Source: Roseobacter sp. CCS2 (GTDB taxonomy: Bacteria; Pseudomonadota; Alphaproteobacteria; Rhodobacterales; Rhodobacteraceae). From it: a stretch of DNA of 64,000 bases. The stretch lies in NCBI RefSeq assembly GCF_000169435.1, contig NZ_AAYB01000003.1:124001-188000 (forward strand). Reading direction: 5' to 3'. Of the stretch, positions 27,053 to 35,954 are shown in pieces. Each line of letters starts with the position of its first letter. Position 1 is the first letter of the stretch. The position numbers were made by a program, and so were the translations under genes. The notes beneath the pieces are model-generated. The model was not told the DNA's origin. It searched no databases and worked only from the letters and a program-made list of their open reading frames with translations.

Positions 27053-27516
27053 AGCGCGCGGACCGCTTCAAGCACTGCATCCACATGGCCGGGGACGCGC
27101 ACCTTGCGCCAGACCTGGGCGATCTTGCCGTCGGCGTCGATCAGATAGGTGGCGCGTTCGATGCCCATGTAGGTTTTGCCGTACATGCTTTTTTCCACCC
27201 AAGTGCCATAGCGTTCGCAGACATCACCGTCTTCGTCGGACAGCAATGCGATTTTCAGCTCATGCTTGGCCACGAATTTATCGTGCTTTTTTACGCTGTC
27301 TTTGGACACACCAAGGATGACTGTATCCAAAGCCGCAAAAGCATCGGCATTTTCGGTAAAACCAATGGCTTCTTTCGTGCACCCCGGTGTGTCGTCTTTG
27401 GGATAGAAGTAAAGCACGATCTTTTTGCCTGCAAAATCGGACAGGTTGACCGTTTCGCCACCATCACGGGGCAGGCTGATTTCCGGGGCTTTATCGCCGA
27501 CGGCTGGCTGTGTCAT
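27049..27516 (-). CDS. bcp: Thioredoxin-dependent peroxiredoxin, Bcp/PrxQ type
   Basis: A 155-residue peroxiredoxin that reduces hydroperoxides. The peroxidatic cysteine is C46 in YFYPKDDTPGCTKEAIGF. The resolving cysteine that E. coli Bcp has five residues later is replaced by isoleucine here. The only other cysteine visible is in GDVCERYG near residue 101, so the enzyme is either one-Cys or resolves differently. It is the first gene of a two-gene operon with the DUF455 protein and is divergent from the large AsmA-like gene. Confidence 0.92.
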   Translation of the reverse strand: MTQPAVGDKAPEISLPRDGGETVNLSDFAGKKIVLYFYPKDDTPGCTKEAIGFTENADAFAALDTVILGVSKDSVKKHDKFVAKHELKIALLSDEDGDVCERYGTWVEKSMYGKTYMGIERATYLIDADGKIAQVWRKVRVPGHVDAVLEAVRAL

Positions 27517-27607
27517 GTGATTGTCCTTTGTCAGGTTTGATTTCTTGGTTTTGTTTTAGTCCGTGACAGGCAAAGATAAAGGCCTGACGTAAAACGCCTG
27601 GCTGAGA

Positions 27608-30600
27608 ATGACAGAAGATACCGAGATCACCGAAGAAAAGCCGAAGCGCGCCAAAGGTATGCGCCCGTGGGTCTTTTGGCTGCGTGCGATCTATGTGGTT
27701 TGTCTGATGCCGCTGGTTTTCGTGGCCGCAGCGGCAGTGATGGTTATCGACAGGGATATCACGGCGCCAAGTTGGATCATTGAACGGATTGAGGCGCGCG
27801 CCGATGATGTGCTGGAAGGGGCCAGGCTGGAGTTTGGCGCAATCACGGTCCGGATCGGCCGCGATCTGCACCCCACTGTTCGCCTTGTCGATACGCGTTT
27901 GGTGGATGCGGGCGGACTGACCTTGTCCAGTGTGCCAATTGTCGAAGGGTTGATGTCGCCGCGCGGGCTGATCTTGCAACAAGAGGTCTTGATGCAGGAT
28001 GTGCGCCTGATCGGGGCGCAGGTGAACCTGCGCCGGGCGCGTGATGGGTCCGTTTCATTTGCCTTGACGACAGGCGGTAATGATCTGGGGCAGGCGCGAT
28101 CCTTGCCTGAACTGCTGGAGCAGTTTGATCAGGTTTTTGAACGGCCAGCACTGGAGGCGTTGGAAACCGTGCGTGCCGATGGTCTGATCGTGAATTTTGA
28201 CGATGCGCGCGCCGGACGCAGCTGGATTGTGGATGGTGGTCGTGTGTCGCTTGACCTGCGGGGTGGCGAGACCACGATCAGAGGCAACTTCGCCTTGCTG
28301 TCAGGTGGGACGAATGTAACCACCGTCAGGCTGAATTACACCAGCCCGCGCGGCAGTCGTGCGGCGTTTATGGGTCTTAACCTCGACAATGCCTTGGCCA
28401 CGGATATCGCGGCCCAATCGCCTGCACTGCGTTGGCTGCAAGGGGTCGATGCGCAGATCACCGCCGCCTTGCGCACGCAGTTGGATGAAACCGGTGCGTT
28501 GGGACCGCTGAACGCAAGTCTGGAAATCGGGCAAGGCGTTTTGCAACCCAATCCAGCGACGCAACCCATTGGTTTTGATGATGCCAAAGCCTATTTCACG
28601 TATGATCCAGTGCGCGACAGCATCAGTTTCAACGAACTGAGCCTTGAGACAGAATGGGGCCGTTTGCGTGCCGATGGCGATGCATATCTGCGCGATTTTC
28701 GCGATGGGTTGCCCCGCGCATTGCTGGCGCAGTTTCGGTTCAGTGATCTGGTTCTGAACCCACCGGGGTTTTTTGAAACACCGCCCGAAATTCCGCAAGC
28801 CGCCGTTGACCTGCGCCTGCGGTTTGACCCATTTTCGGTTGAGATTGGTCAGGCCGTGATTATCGACAGAGACACGCGGGCAAGCGCAAATGGAACAATT
28901 GCCGCGACAGATGCAGGGTGGCAGGTCGCGCTAGACACGCATGTCGACAGTATCGCACCAGAGCGGTTTGTAACGTTCTGGCCATTGTCGATGAAGCCGC
29001 GGACGCGGCAGTGGGTATCCAACAACCTGACCGATGGGCATCTTTTGAACGTGAACGCAGGGTTTCGTATCGCGCCAGAGCGTGCCCCGCAGTTTGCCCT
29101 GGGATTTGAATTTGCAGACGCAGCCATCAAATTTCTGCGGCACGTCCCACCCATCACACAAGCCCATGGCGTGGCAAGCATTGAGGATAACCGCTTTGTC
29201 GTGAGCCTTAATCGTGGTGTCGTCAACGCGCCGCAGGGTGGGCCGATGCAATTGGCCGGGTCTGATTTCACGATCGTGGATTTGCGGATGAAACCGTCGC
29301 CTGCCATCCTCAATTTGCAGGTCGACAGCACATTGACTGCGGCCCTGTCCGTCCTGAACCAACGCCCATTTGAGTATATGGATAAAGCGAATTTGCCGGT
29401 TACCTTGGGGGATGGTCGCGCGTTGACCCAAGGCCAGATCACCTGGCCACTAGAGCCGCGACCGGCACCCGATAGCTTTGCGATTGATATGACAGCACAG
29501 GTCCGCAATGTCCGCAGCGACGTGCTGTTGCCCGGTCGCACGTTTGTGGCCCCGCGTCTGGACGTAACCGTCGACAAACAGGGTGTGAATATCGCAGGAC
29601 CAGTGCGCGTAGGGCAGGTTGCGGCGGTTGGGGCGTGGGATCAACGCTTTGGCGATCCGGATCGTCCGGGGAGCCGGGTTGAGGCGGACGTGGCACTATC
29701 GCAGGCATTCCTGAATGAATTTAATATCGCGCTGCCGCCCGGTACGATCAGTGGCAATGGCACAGGTCAGCTATCTGTGGATTTTCAAAAAGATGTGCCG
29801 CCTGCGTTTCGTCTTCGCTCTGATCTGTTGGGGCTGACTGTGGGTATTCCGGCTGTCGGCTGGTCCAAAGGTCCGGGCACCGAAGGCAGCCTGTTGGTGA
29901 CGGGCGCGTTAGGTGATGTGCCGTCTATTGACACTTTGGAAATCGGGGGCGGCGGATTGCAGGCGGCAGGCCGTATTGATCTGGATGCAAATGGTGGGTT
30001 GCAGGCGGCGCGGTTTTCGCAATTGCGTGTCGGGAACTGGTTTAACGCCCCCATTACGCTGCGCGGCCAAGGCGCGGGGCAACCTTTGGCGGTCGAAATT
30101 AGCGGTGGATCGCTTGATTTGCGCAATGCGCAGTTTGGCACGGGGCAGGGTGATGGTGGACCGGTGCGCATTGCATTGGATCGCTTGCAGGTCACGGAAG
30201 GCATTTCGCTGACCAATTTCCGCGGCGATTTTTCGAACCAGCAAGGGTTTCGCGGGCAGTTCACCGGTCAAATGAATGGCGCGGCCAACGTGGTGGGCAC
30301 CGTTGCGCCACGGGATGGGCGATCTGCTGTGCAACTGCGCAGCGATGATGCAGGTGGCATTCTGCGTGCGACGGGTTTGATGCGCAATGCTTTGGGTGGA
30401 TCGGCTGATCTGACGCTTTTGCCTGCGGGCGGGCCGGGGACGTTTGACGGCACGTTGCGTGTGCGTGATATCCGCGTCCGCGATGCGCCCGCGATTGCAG
30501 CGCTTTTGGATGCGATCAGTGTGGTGGGGCTGTTGCAGCAACTGGACGGGCAAGGTTTGGCCTTTGATGAGGTGGATGCAAAGTTCCGTCTGACACCGCA

Positions 30601-30895
30601 GCAAGTCATTGTGTCAGAGGCCAGTGCCGTTGGGCCGGGGCTTGGCATTTCAGTGGATGGCATCTACACGCTCGCCAGCAAACAGATTGATCTGCAGGGC
30701 GTCGTGTCACCGTTTTTCTTGGTTAACAGCATTGGTTCGTTTTTGACCCGCAGGGGTGAGGGGCTGATCGGGTTCAACTATACCATTCGCGGCACATCCG
30801 ATGCGCCGCAAGTGGGGGTCAACCCGCTGTCGGCGCTGACACCGGGCATGTTCCGCGAGATCTTTCGCAGACCAGCACCGGATATTTCGCAATGA
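27608..30895 (+). CDS. Large AsmA-like/DUF3971 envelope protein
   Basis: A 1095-residue protein with a cytoplasmic N-terminus, one membrane helix (about 30-50: [20 protein letters not shown]) and a very long periplasmic part made of repetitive beta-rich segments. The C-terminus carries the AsmA_2-type block [27 protein letters not shown]. The YhdP/AsmA/TamB superfamily is thought to move phospholipids to the outer membrane; this member is inferred to do the same. Its stop overlaps the queA start (ATGA), which couples the two genes although their roles appear unrelated. Confidence 0.85.
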   Translation: MTEDTEITEEKPKRAKGMRPWVFWLRAIYVVCLMPLVFVAAAAVMVIDRDITAPSWIIERIEARADDVLEGARLEFGAITVRIGRDLHPTVRLVDTRLVDAGGLTLSSVPIVEGLMSPRGLILQQEVLMQDVRLIGAQVNLRRARDGSVSFALTTGGNDLGQARSLPELLEQFDQVFERPALEALETVRADGLIVNFDDARAGRSWIVDGGRVSLDLRGGETTIRGNFALLSGGTNVTTVRLNYTSPRGSRAAFMGLNLDNALATDIAAQSPALRWLQGVDAQITAALRTQLDETGALGPLNASLEIGQGVLQPNPATQPIGFDDAKAYFTYDPVRDSISFNELSLETEWGRLRADGDAYLRDFRDGLPRALLAQFRFSDLVLNPPGFFETPPEIPQAAVDLRLRFDPFSVEIGQAVIIDRDTRASANGTIAATDAGWQVALDTHVDSIAPERFVTFWPLSMKPRTRQWVSNNLTDGHLLNVNAGFRIAPERAPQFALGFEFADAAIKFLRHVPPITQAHGVASIEDNRFVVSLNRGVVNAPQGGPMQLAGSDFTIVDLRMKPSPAILNLQVDSTLTAALSVLNQRPFEYMDKANLPVTLGDGRALTQGQITWPLEPRPAPDSFAIDMTAQVRNVRSDVLLPGRTFVAPRLDVTVDKQGVNIAGPVRVGQVAAVGAWDQRFGDPDRPGSRVEADVALSQAFLNEFNIALPPGTISGNGTGQLSVDFQKDVPPAFRLRSDLLGLTVGIPAVGWSKGPGTEGSLLVTGALGDVPSIDTLEIGGGGLQAAGRIDLDANGGLQAARFSQLRVGNWFNAPITLRGQGAGQPLAVEISGGSLDLRNAQFGTGQGDGGPVRIALDRLQVTEGISLTNFRGDFSNQQGFRGQFTGQMNGAANVVGTVAPRDGRSAVQLRSDDAGGILRATGLMRNALGGSADLTLLPAGGPGTFDGTLRVRDIRVRDAPAIAALLDAISVVGLLQQLDGQGLAFDEVDAKFRLTPQQVIVSEASAVGPGLGISVDGIYTLASKQIDLQGVVSPFFLVNSIGSFLTRRGEGLIGFNYTIRGTSDAPQVGVNPLSALTPGMFREIFRRPAPDISQ

Positions 30896-31944
30896 AACTA
30901 AGTGAATTTGATTTCGATCTGCCAGATTCGCTGATCGCGACGCGCCCTGCGCGCCCCCGGTCTTCGGCCCGGTTGTTGCTGGCACAGGGTGCGACGATTG
31001 AAGATCGGATCGTCAATCAATTGCCGGATATTTTGCAACCGGGTGATCGGCTGATCCTGAACGACACAAAGGTGATCCCGGCGCGGTTGTTTGGGTTGCG
31101 CCACCGGTCGGGTGAAGCAGGCGAGACTGCGGCCAAAATGGATGTCACATTGCTGGAGCCGCGCGCAGATGGCAGTTGGTCAGCACTGATCAAACCACTG
31201 AAGAAGGTGCGCGATGGTGAGGTGATCGTCTTTTCCGATGATTTGGAGGCCGAGGTTACAGGCCGCGGTGACGGGCAGGGGTATTTGGCCTTTAACCTGA
31301 AGGGTGATGATTTCGATGCAGCGTTGAACGCGGTGGGGGCGATGCCTTTGCCGCCTTACATTGCAGGGAAACGCTCGGCAGATGACGCAGATAAGACGGA
31401 TTACCAGACCTATTGGGCACGCAATTCTGGTGCTGTGGCCGCGCCAACGGCGTCACTACATTTTGATGGACCGTTGTTAGCGGCATTGGCGGCGCGCGGT
31501 GTGCAATTTACCCATGTCACCTTGCATGTGGGGGCGGGGACGTTCCTGCCGGTGAAGGTTGATGATGTGCGTGATCATAAGATGCATGCGGAATGGGGTG
31601 AGGTTACAGCAGATGCAGCGGCCGAGATCAACGCGACAAAGGCGGCAGGTCATCGGGTGATCCCTGTCGGGACAACGGCGCTGCGATTGATTGAAAGTGC
31701 GGCCCAACGCGGGGTGATGCAGCCCTGGACAGGGCCAACGGATATTTTCATCACGCCGGGGTTTCAGTTTCAGATGGCGGACGGGTTGATGACAAACTTT
31801 CATTTGCCAAAGTCAACGCTGATGATGCTGGTTTCAGCCTTGATGGGAACCGACACCATCCGCGCGATTTACGCCCATGCCATTGCGCAAAACTATCGCT
31901 TTTTTTCATACGGTGACAGCTCACTTCTTCTGCCGCACAAATAG
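30892..31944 (+). CDS. queA: S-adenosylmethionine:tRNA ribosyltransferase-isomerase
   Basis: Transfers and isomerises the ribose of SAM onto preQ1 in tRNA to give epoxyqueuosine. The 350-residue protein begins [23 protein letters not shown] with [17 protein letters not shown] soon after, and later shows [27 protein letters not shown] and [16 protein letters not shown], all standard for QueA. The ATG overlaps the TGA of the preceding gene. The enzyme that supplies its substrate, Tgt, is encoded at the left edge of the window rather than next to it. Confidence 0.97.
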   Translation: MKLSEFDFDLPDSLIATRPARPRSSARLLLAQGATIEDRIVNQLPDILQPGDRLILNDTKVIPARLFGLRHRSGEAGETAAKMDVTLLEPRADGSWSALIKPLKKVRDGEVIVFSDDLEAEVTGRGDGQGYLAFNLKGDDFDAALNAVGAMPLPPYIAGKRSADDADKTDYQTYWARNSGAVAAPTASLHFDGPLLAALAARGVQFTHVTLHVGAGTFLPVKVDDVRDHKMHAEWGEVTADAAAEINATKAAGHRVIPVGTTALRLIESAAQRGVMQPWTGPTDIFITPGFQFQMADGLMTNFHLPKSTLMMLVSALMGTDTIRAIYAHAIAQNYRFFSYGDSSLLLPHK

Positions 31945-32039
31945 GACGCGAACGGGCGCGACGACGTCGCTAATGCATGATGATTTGTAAATAGAATCGT
32001 GACATAGGGCGGTTCTGTTTCGGGCTGAAAGGGCGCGTC

Positions 32040-33311
32040 ATGTTTCAGGTCTTCACCGGCTCTTGGGCTTTGTTCGTTGGCATGTTCATGCTGATGGTTG
32101 GAAACGGCCTGCAAGGCACGTTGTTGGGTCTGCGCGGCGAGGCGGAAGGGTTTAGCACCTTTGAGCTGTCCATCGTGATGTCGGCCTATTTTCTGGGGTT
32201 CCTGTTCAGTTCGCGCTTTACGCCAGAGCTGATCCGCCGCGTGGGTCACGTGCGGGTTTTTGCGGCCCTTGGGTCCATGGTGTCAGCGGTTTTGATCGCC
32301 TATCCAGTGTTGCTTGATCCCTGGGCGTGGACGATTGGCCGTGTCATCATCGGGTTTTGTTTTTGTGGTGTCTATATCACCGCCGAAAGCTGGCTGAACG
32401 ATGCATCCAGCAACGAAACCCGCGGCAAGTCGCTGTCGCTTTACATGATCGTGCAGATGGCGGGCATCGTTGTCGCACAATGGATTGTCAGCCAAGGTGA
32501 CGTGAACGGGTATATCCTGTTTATCATCTCGTCGATCTTGGTGTCGCTGGCGTTTGCCCCTGTCTTGCTGTCGATCAAGCCGATGCCAGCGTTTGAGACA
32601 TCAAAGCGTATGAAGCTGCGTGATGTAGTAAAGGCCTCTCCTTTGGCTTGTGTCGGCATGTTTATGCTGGGTGGTGTGTTTTCCGCCCAGTTTGGCATGT
32701 CTGCCGTTTATGGCAGCCGCGTGGGGCTGACGGTTGGGCAGATTTCGTTCTTTGTGTCTGCGATCTACGTCGCCGCCTTGGTTTTGCAGTATCCTATTGG
32801 TTGGCTGTCTGACCGGATGGACCGGCGCAGTCTGATCATCTGGATTTCATTGTTGGGTGCTGCGGGATCAATGATCGCGTTTTTGATCCCTGGCTATTTC
32901 ACACTGATCGTCATTAGCGGTGCGATTGTCGGTGGGATGTCCAACCCGCTTTATGCCCTGCTGATCGCCTACGCCAACGATTATCTTGAGAAAGAGGATA
33001 TGGCCGCGGCCTCTGGCGGGTTGCTTTTCGTCAATGGGTTGGGGGCTATTGCCGGTCCTTTGACTGTGGGTGTGATGATGGATGTAATCGGCAATAATGG
33101 CTTTTGGCTTTATACGGCTGTTTTGATGGCATCGGTCGGGGCCTATGGATTGTATCGCGCCACACAGCGCAGTCGCGAGGATGCCGAAACAGAAACGGTA
33201 AGCGTGCCATATGCGCCGGTTTCCGCGGCATCCACGCCGATCGCGGCCGAACTTGCCCAGGAATACTATATTGACGAGGTCGAGCAGGAAGAAGAGACGA
33301 CATCCACCTGA
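32040..33311 (+). CDS. MFS transporter (YcaD-like)
   Basis: A 423-residue protein with about twelve hydrophobic helices. The short loop between helices 2 and 3 contains SSRFTPELIRRVGHVRVFA, the loop between 8 and 9 contains GWLSDRMDRRSLI (the MFS motif A copy), and a helix reads GRVIIGFCFCGVYITAESWLND. The last 50 residues are an acidic cytoplasmic tail. This arrangement resembles the YcaD/UMF2 group. The substrate cannot be told from sequence or neighbours; the gene appears to stand alone. Confidence 0.85.
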   Translation: MFQVFTGSWALFVGMFMLMVGNGLQGTLLGLRGEAEGFSTFELSIVMSAYFLGFLFSSRFTPELIRRVGHVRVFAALGSMVSAVLIAYPVLLDPWAWTIGRVIIGFCFCGVYITAESWLNDASSNETRGKSLSLYMIVQMAGIVVAQWIVSQGDVNGYILFIISSILVSLAFAPVLLSIKPMPAFETSKRMKLRDVVKASPLACVGMFMLGGVFSAQFGMSAVYGSRVGLTVGQISFFVSAIYVAALVLQYPIGWLSDRMDRRSLIIWISLLGAAGSMIAFLIPGYFTLIVISGAIVGGMSNPLYALLIAYANDYLEKEDMAAASGGLLFVNGLGAIAGPLTVGVMMDVIGNNGFWLYTAVLMASVGAYGLYRATQRSREDAETETVSVPYAPVSAASTPIAAELAQEYYIDEVEQEEETTST

Positions 33312-33446
33312 TATGTTGCCCTTGGGTCACCGGAAATGTCACTTCGAAAGATCAAGTGACCGCTGCAGTGATCTAAACACTTGTCAGGCCATGATTTGTC
33401 TGTTTGCAATTGAACGCAGAGATACAAACGACCGAGGAGCAGTGTC

Positions 33447-34028
33447 GTGGTGGCCCCTGAAGAGGTATTGGCGTTCTGGCTGGATGAATGCACTCCGGCT
33501 GATTGGTATAAGTCTGATCCTGCGCTTGACGCGAAGATACGCGAAAGATTTGGCGAAACCTGGCAGCAAGCGGCGGATGGCGCATTAAGCCTTTGGCTGA
33601 CGTATGCCTCTGGCACGCTGGCCTATATTATCCTGACCGATCAATTTCCGCGCAATATGTTTCGCGACAGCGGTCAGGCCTTTGAAACTGATGGTATCGC
33701 GCTGGCTGCGGCCAAAATGGCGATTGATCGGAAATGGGATCTGAAAATTGATGAACCCGCACGACAGTTTTTCTATCTGCCGTTGATGCATGCCGAAAAC
33801 CTGTGCGATCAGGATCGGGCCGTCCGCCTGATCCACACACGTATGCCAGAGCATGGTGCCAATAACGTGGATCATGCCTGCGCCCACCGCGCTGTGATCC
33901 GCGATTTCGGCCGCTTCCCTTATCGCAATAATGCTTTGGGTCGCAAAACCACCCCAGCAGAGCAGGCTTTTCTGGACGCAGGCGGGTATGGTGCGGCAAT
34001 TCGCGCGCAGCAAGAGGCCGCGAAATAA
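33447..34028 (+). CDS. DUF924 family protein
   Basis: A 193-residue helical protein with the family pattern VLAFWLDECTPADWYKSD, ILTDQFPRNMFRDSG and FFYLPLMHAENLCDQDRAV, ending RFPYRNNALGR. The function is not known; the fold is TPR-like. The GTG start at 33447 has GAGGAG seven bases upstream, and no ATG is available before the conserved beginning. It lies about 100 bases before lpd and may share its transcript. Confidence 0.87.
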   Translation: MVAPEEVLAFWLDECTPADWYKSDPALDAKIRERFGETWQQAADGALSLWLTYASGTLAYIILTDQFPRNMFRDSGQAFETDGIALAAAKMAIDRKWDLKIDEPARQFFYLPLMHAENLCDQDRAVRLIHTRMPEHGANNVDHACAHRAVIRDFGRFPYRNNALGRKTTPAEQAFLDAGGYGAAIRAQQEAAK

Positions 34029-34131
34029 GGGATCTTGCATCTGTCCCATAGCTGTTATGACCTAAGGTCACTAGAGGTCGTGCCAAAAGTAGTTTAGCGT
34101 TCAACTAAATTAGGAATTGGAGGGCCAAGGG

Positions 34132-35526
34132 ATGGCTGCGCAAAACTTTGATCTTATCGTAATTGGCGCCGGGCCGGGCGGCTATGTCGCCGCGATCCGT
34201 GGTGCACAGCTGGGCATGAAGGTCGCTATCGTCGAGCGCGAAAATCTGGGCGGTATCTGCCTGAACTGGGGCTGTATCCCGACCAAAGCCATGCTGCGAT
34301 CATCCGAAGTGTTCCACCTGATGCACCGCGCCAAGGAATTTGGCTTGAAGGCCACAGGCGTTGACTATGATCTCGATGCGGTTGTAAAGCGCAGCCGGTC
34401 TGTGGCCGGTCAGCTTTCGGGTGGTATTGGCCATCTGATGAAGAAGAACAAAGTGACCGTCTTTATGGGTGAGGCCACGATCCCCGCGAAAGGCAAAGTA
34501 TCTGTTAAAGGTGAAAAGGGCACTGATGACCTGACCGCCAAGAATATCGTGCTTGCCACTGGCGCGCGTGCGCGTGAATTGCCGGGTCTTGAGGCGGATG
34601 GCGATCTGGTTTGGACCTATCGGCACGCGCTTGAGCCAAAGAAAATGCCAAAGAAATTGTTGGTGATCGGTTCCGGTGCGATCGGCATCGAATTTGCAAG
34701 CTTCTATAACACGCTGGGTTCTGACACGACCGTGGTCGAAGTCATGGACCGTGTGCTGCCAGTAGAAGACGCTGAGATTTCGGCCTTTGCCAAAAAGCAG
34801 TTCGTCAAACAAGGCATGAAGATCATGGAGAAATCCATGGTCAAACAGTTGGACCGTGGCAAAGGTAAAGTCACGGCGCATATCGAAACCGGCGGCAAGA
34901 CTGAAAAGATGGAGTTTGACACTGTCATCTCTGCCGTCGGGATTGTTGGGAATGTTGAAGGCTTGGGTCTGGAAGAACTGGGCGTGAAGGTTGATCGCAC
35001 CCATGTTGTGACCGATGAATTCTGCCGCACGGGTGTTGATGGTCTCTATGCTATCGGGGATATCGCAGGCGCCCCATGGTTGGCGCATAAGGCGAGCCAT
35101 GAGGGTGTGATGGTCGCCGACCTGATTGCCGGTAAGCATGCGCATCCGGTCAAGCCAGAGAGCATTGCAGGCTGTACCTATTGCCATCCGCAGATCGCTT
35201 CGGTCGGTTATTCCGAGGCGAAAGCTAAAGAGCTGGGATATGACATCAAAGTCGGCCGCTTCCCCTTCATCGGCAACGGTAAGGCGATTGCCTTGGGCGA
35301 GCCTGAGGGCATGATCAAAACAGTCTTTGATGCCAAGACGGGTGAACTGCTGGGCGCGCATATGGTCGGCGCTGAGGTCACGGAGTTGATCCAAGGCTAT
35401 GTTGTGGGCCGCCAGTTGGAGACCACGGAAGAAGATCTGATGAACACTGTCTTCCCGCACCCGACGCTGTCAGAGATGATGCACGAGAGTGTGCTGGATG
35501 CCTATGATCGTGTGATCCATATGTAA
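34132..35526 (+). CDS. lpd: Dihydrolipoyl dehydrogenase
   Basis: The E3 flavoprotein of 2-oxoacid dehydrogenase complexes and the glycine cleavage system; it reoxidises dihydrolipoamide with NAD. The 464-residue protein shows the FAD motif GAGPGGYVAA, the redox disulfide C43/C48 in GGICLNWGCIPTKAM, an NAD motif GSGAIGIEFASF, and the His-Glu pair in HPTLSEMMHES. GGAGG at 34119-34123 fixes the ATG at 34132. It is not next to E1 or E2 genes here. Confidence 0.96.
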   Translation: MAAQNFDLIVIGAGPGGYVAAIRGAQLGMKVAIVERENLGGICLNWGCIPTKAMLRSSEVFHLMHRAKEFGLKATGVDYDLDAVVKRSRSVAGQLSGGIGHLMKKNKVTVFMGEATIPAKGKVSVKGEKGTDDLTAKNIVLATGARARELPGLEADGDLVWTYRHALEPKKMPKKLLVIGSGAIGIEFASFYNTLGSDTTVVEVMDRVLPVEDAEISAFAKKQFVKQGMKIMEKSMVKQLDRGKGKVTAHIETGGKTEKMEFDTVISAVGIVGNVEGLGLEELGVKVDRTHVVTDEFCRTGVDGLYAIGDIAGAPWLAHKASHEGVMVADLIAGKHAHPVKPESIAGCTYCHPQIASVGYSEAKAKELGYDIKVGRFPFIGNGKAIALGEPEGMIKTVFDAKTGELLGAHMVGAEVTELIQGYVVGRQLETTEEDLMNTVFPHPTLSEMMHESVLDAYDRVIHM

Positions 35527-35529
35527 GCG

Positions 35530-35916
35530 GCTGACGCAATATTGGATATTGTCGTCACCGGTTTGTGCGGCCAAACATTGCATTTGTGCAAGCGCTTTGG
35601 GGTCAGAGACGTCAAAACCCACAACATGGGTCGTAAAATTGATACCTGCTGCTCTAAGCAAATGGGCGGCAGGGCATGGATCGGGCTTACAGGTTTTCAT
35701 ACCATCTGACACCGAGGGGTGTCTTCGGTATAGCGCAGCGCTTTGGCAGTTGCAGTCACCGTGTCTTCGTGGGCGGTTTGCTGCCGCCAATCTGCCCCTA
35801 CATGGCCCGGAGAGGTCGAGAACCAAAATCATATTGGGGTGGTCCTGCGCGATGGTCGGATTAATTTTGCATATGTTCCTGTAATGTTCTAAATCTGGGG
35901 TGGCAGGTCGCGACAT
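35530..35916 (-). pseudogene. Decayed von Willebrand factor A domain gene
   Basis: A minus-strand frame of 148 codons contains two recognisable pieces of a VWA protein. QDHPNMILVLDLSGP corresponds to the start of the domain, where the metal site (DxSxS) is broken. SVSDGMKTCKPDPC with INFTTHVVGFDVSDPKALAQM corresponds to its second half. The middle of the domain is missing or scrambled, and the C-terminus ends shortly after. The upstream part overlaps the control region of uvrA. I read it as a remnant after internal deletion; a working protein is unlikely. Confidence 0.6.
35867..35895 (+). promoter_or_regulatory. uvrA promoter with LexA (SOS) box
   Basis: GTTCCTGTAATGTTC (35875-35889) is an exact GTTC-N7-GTTC direct repeat, the LexA site of alphaproteobacteria. 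It sits between a possible -35 TTGCAT (35867-35872) and -10 TAAATC (35890-35895), 17 bases apart, so LexA would block the polymerase. The uvrA start follows about 60 bases downstream. Confidence 0.8.
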
Positions 35917-35954
35917 GCCTGCTATCTGGTAGGGCTATTGCCCTGGGGGTCTGT

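Noticed and set aside
34300..35460. Long open frame (386 codons) on the minus strand opposite lpd
   Set aside because: It mirrors the codon pattern of lpd, lacks family motifs and has no ribosome site; lpd itself is certain.
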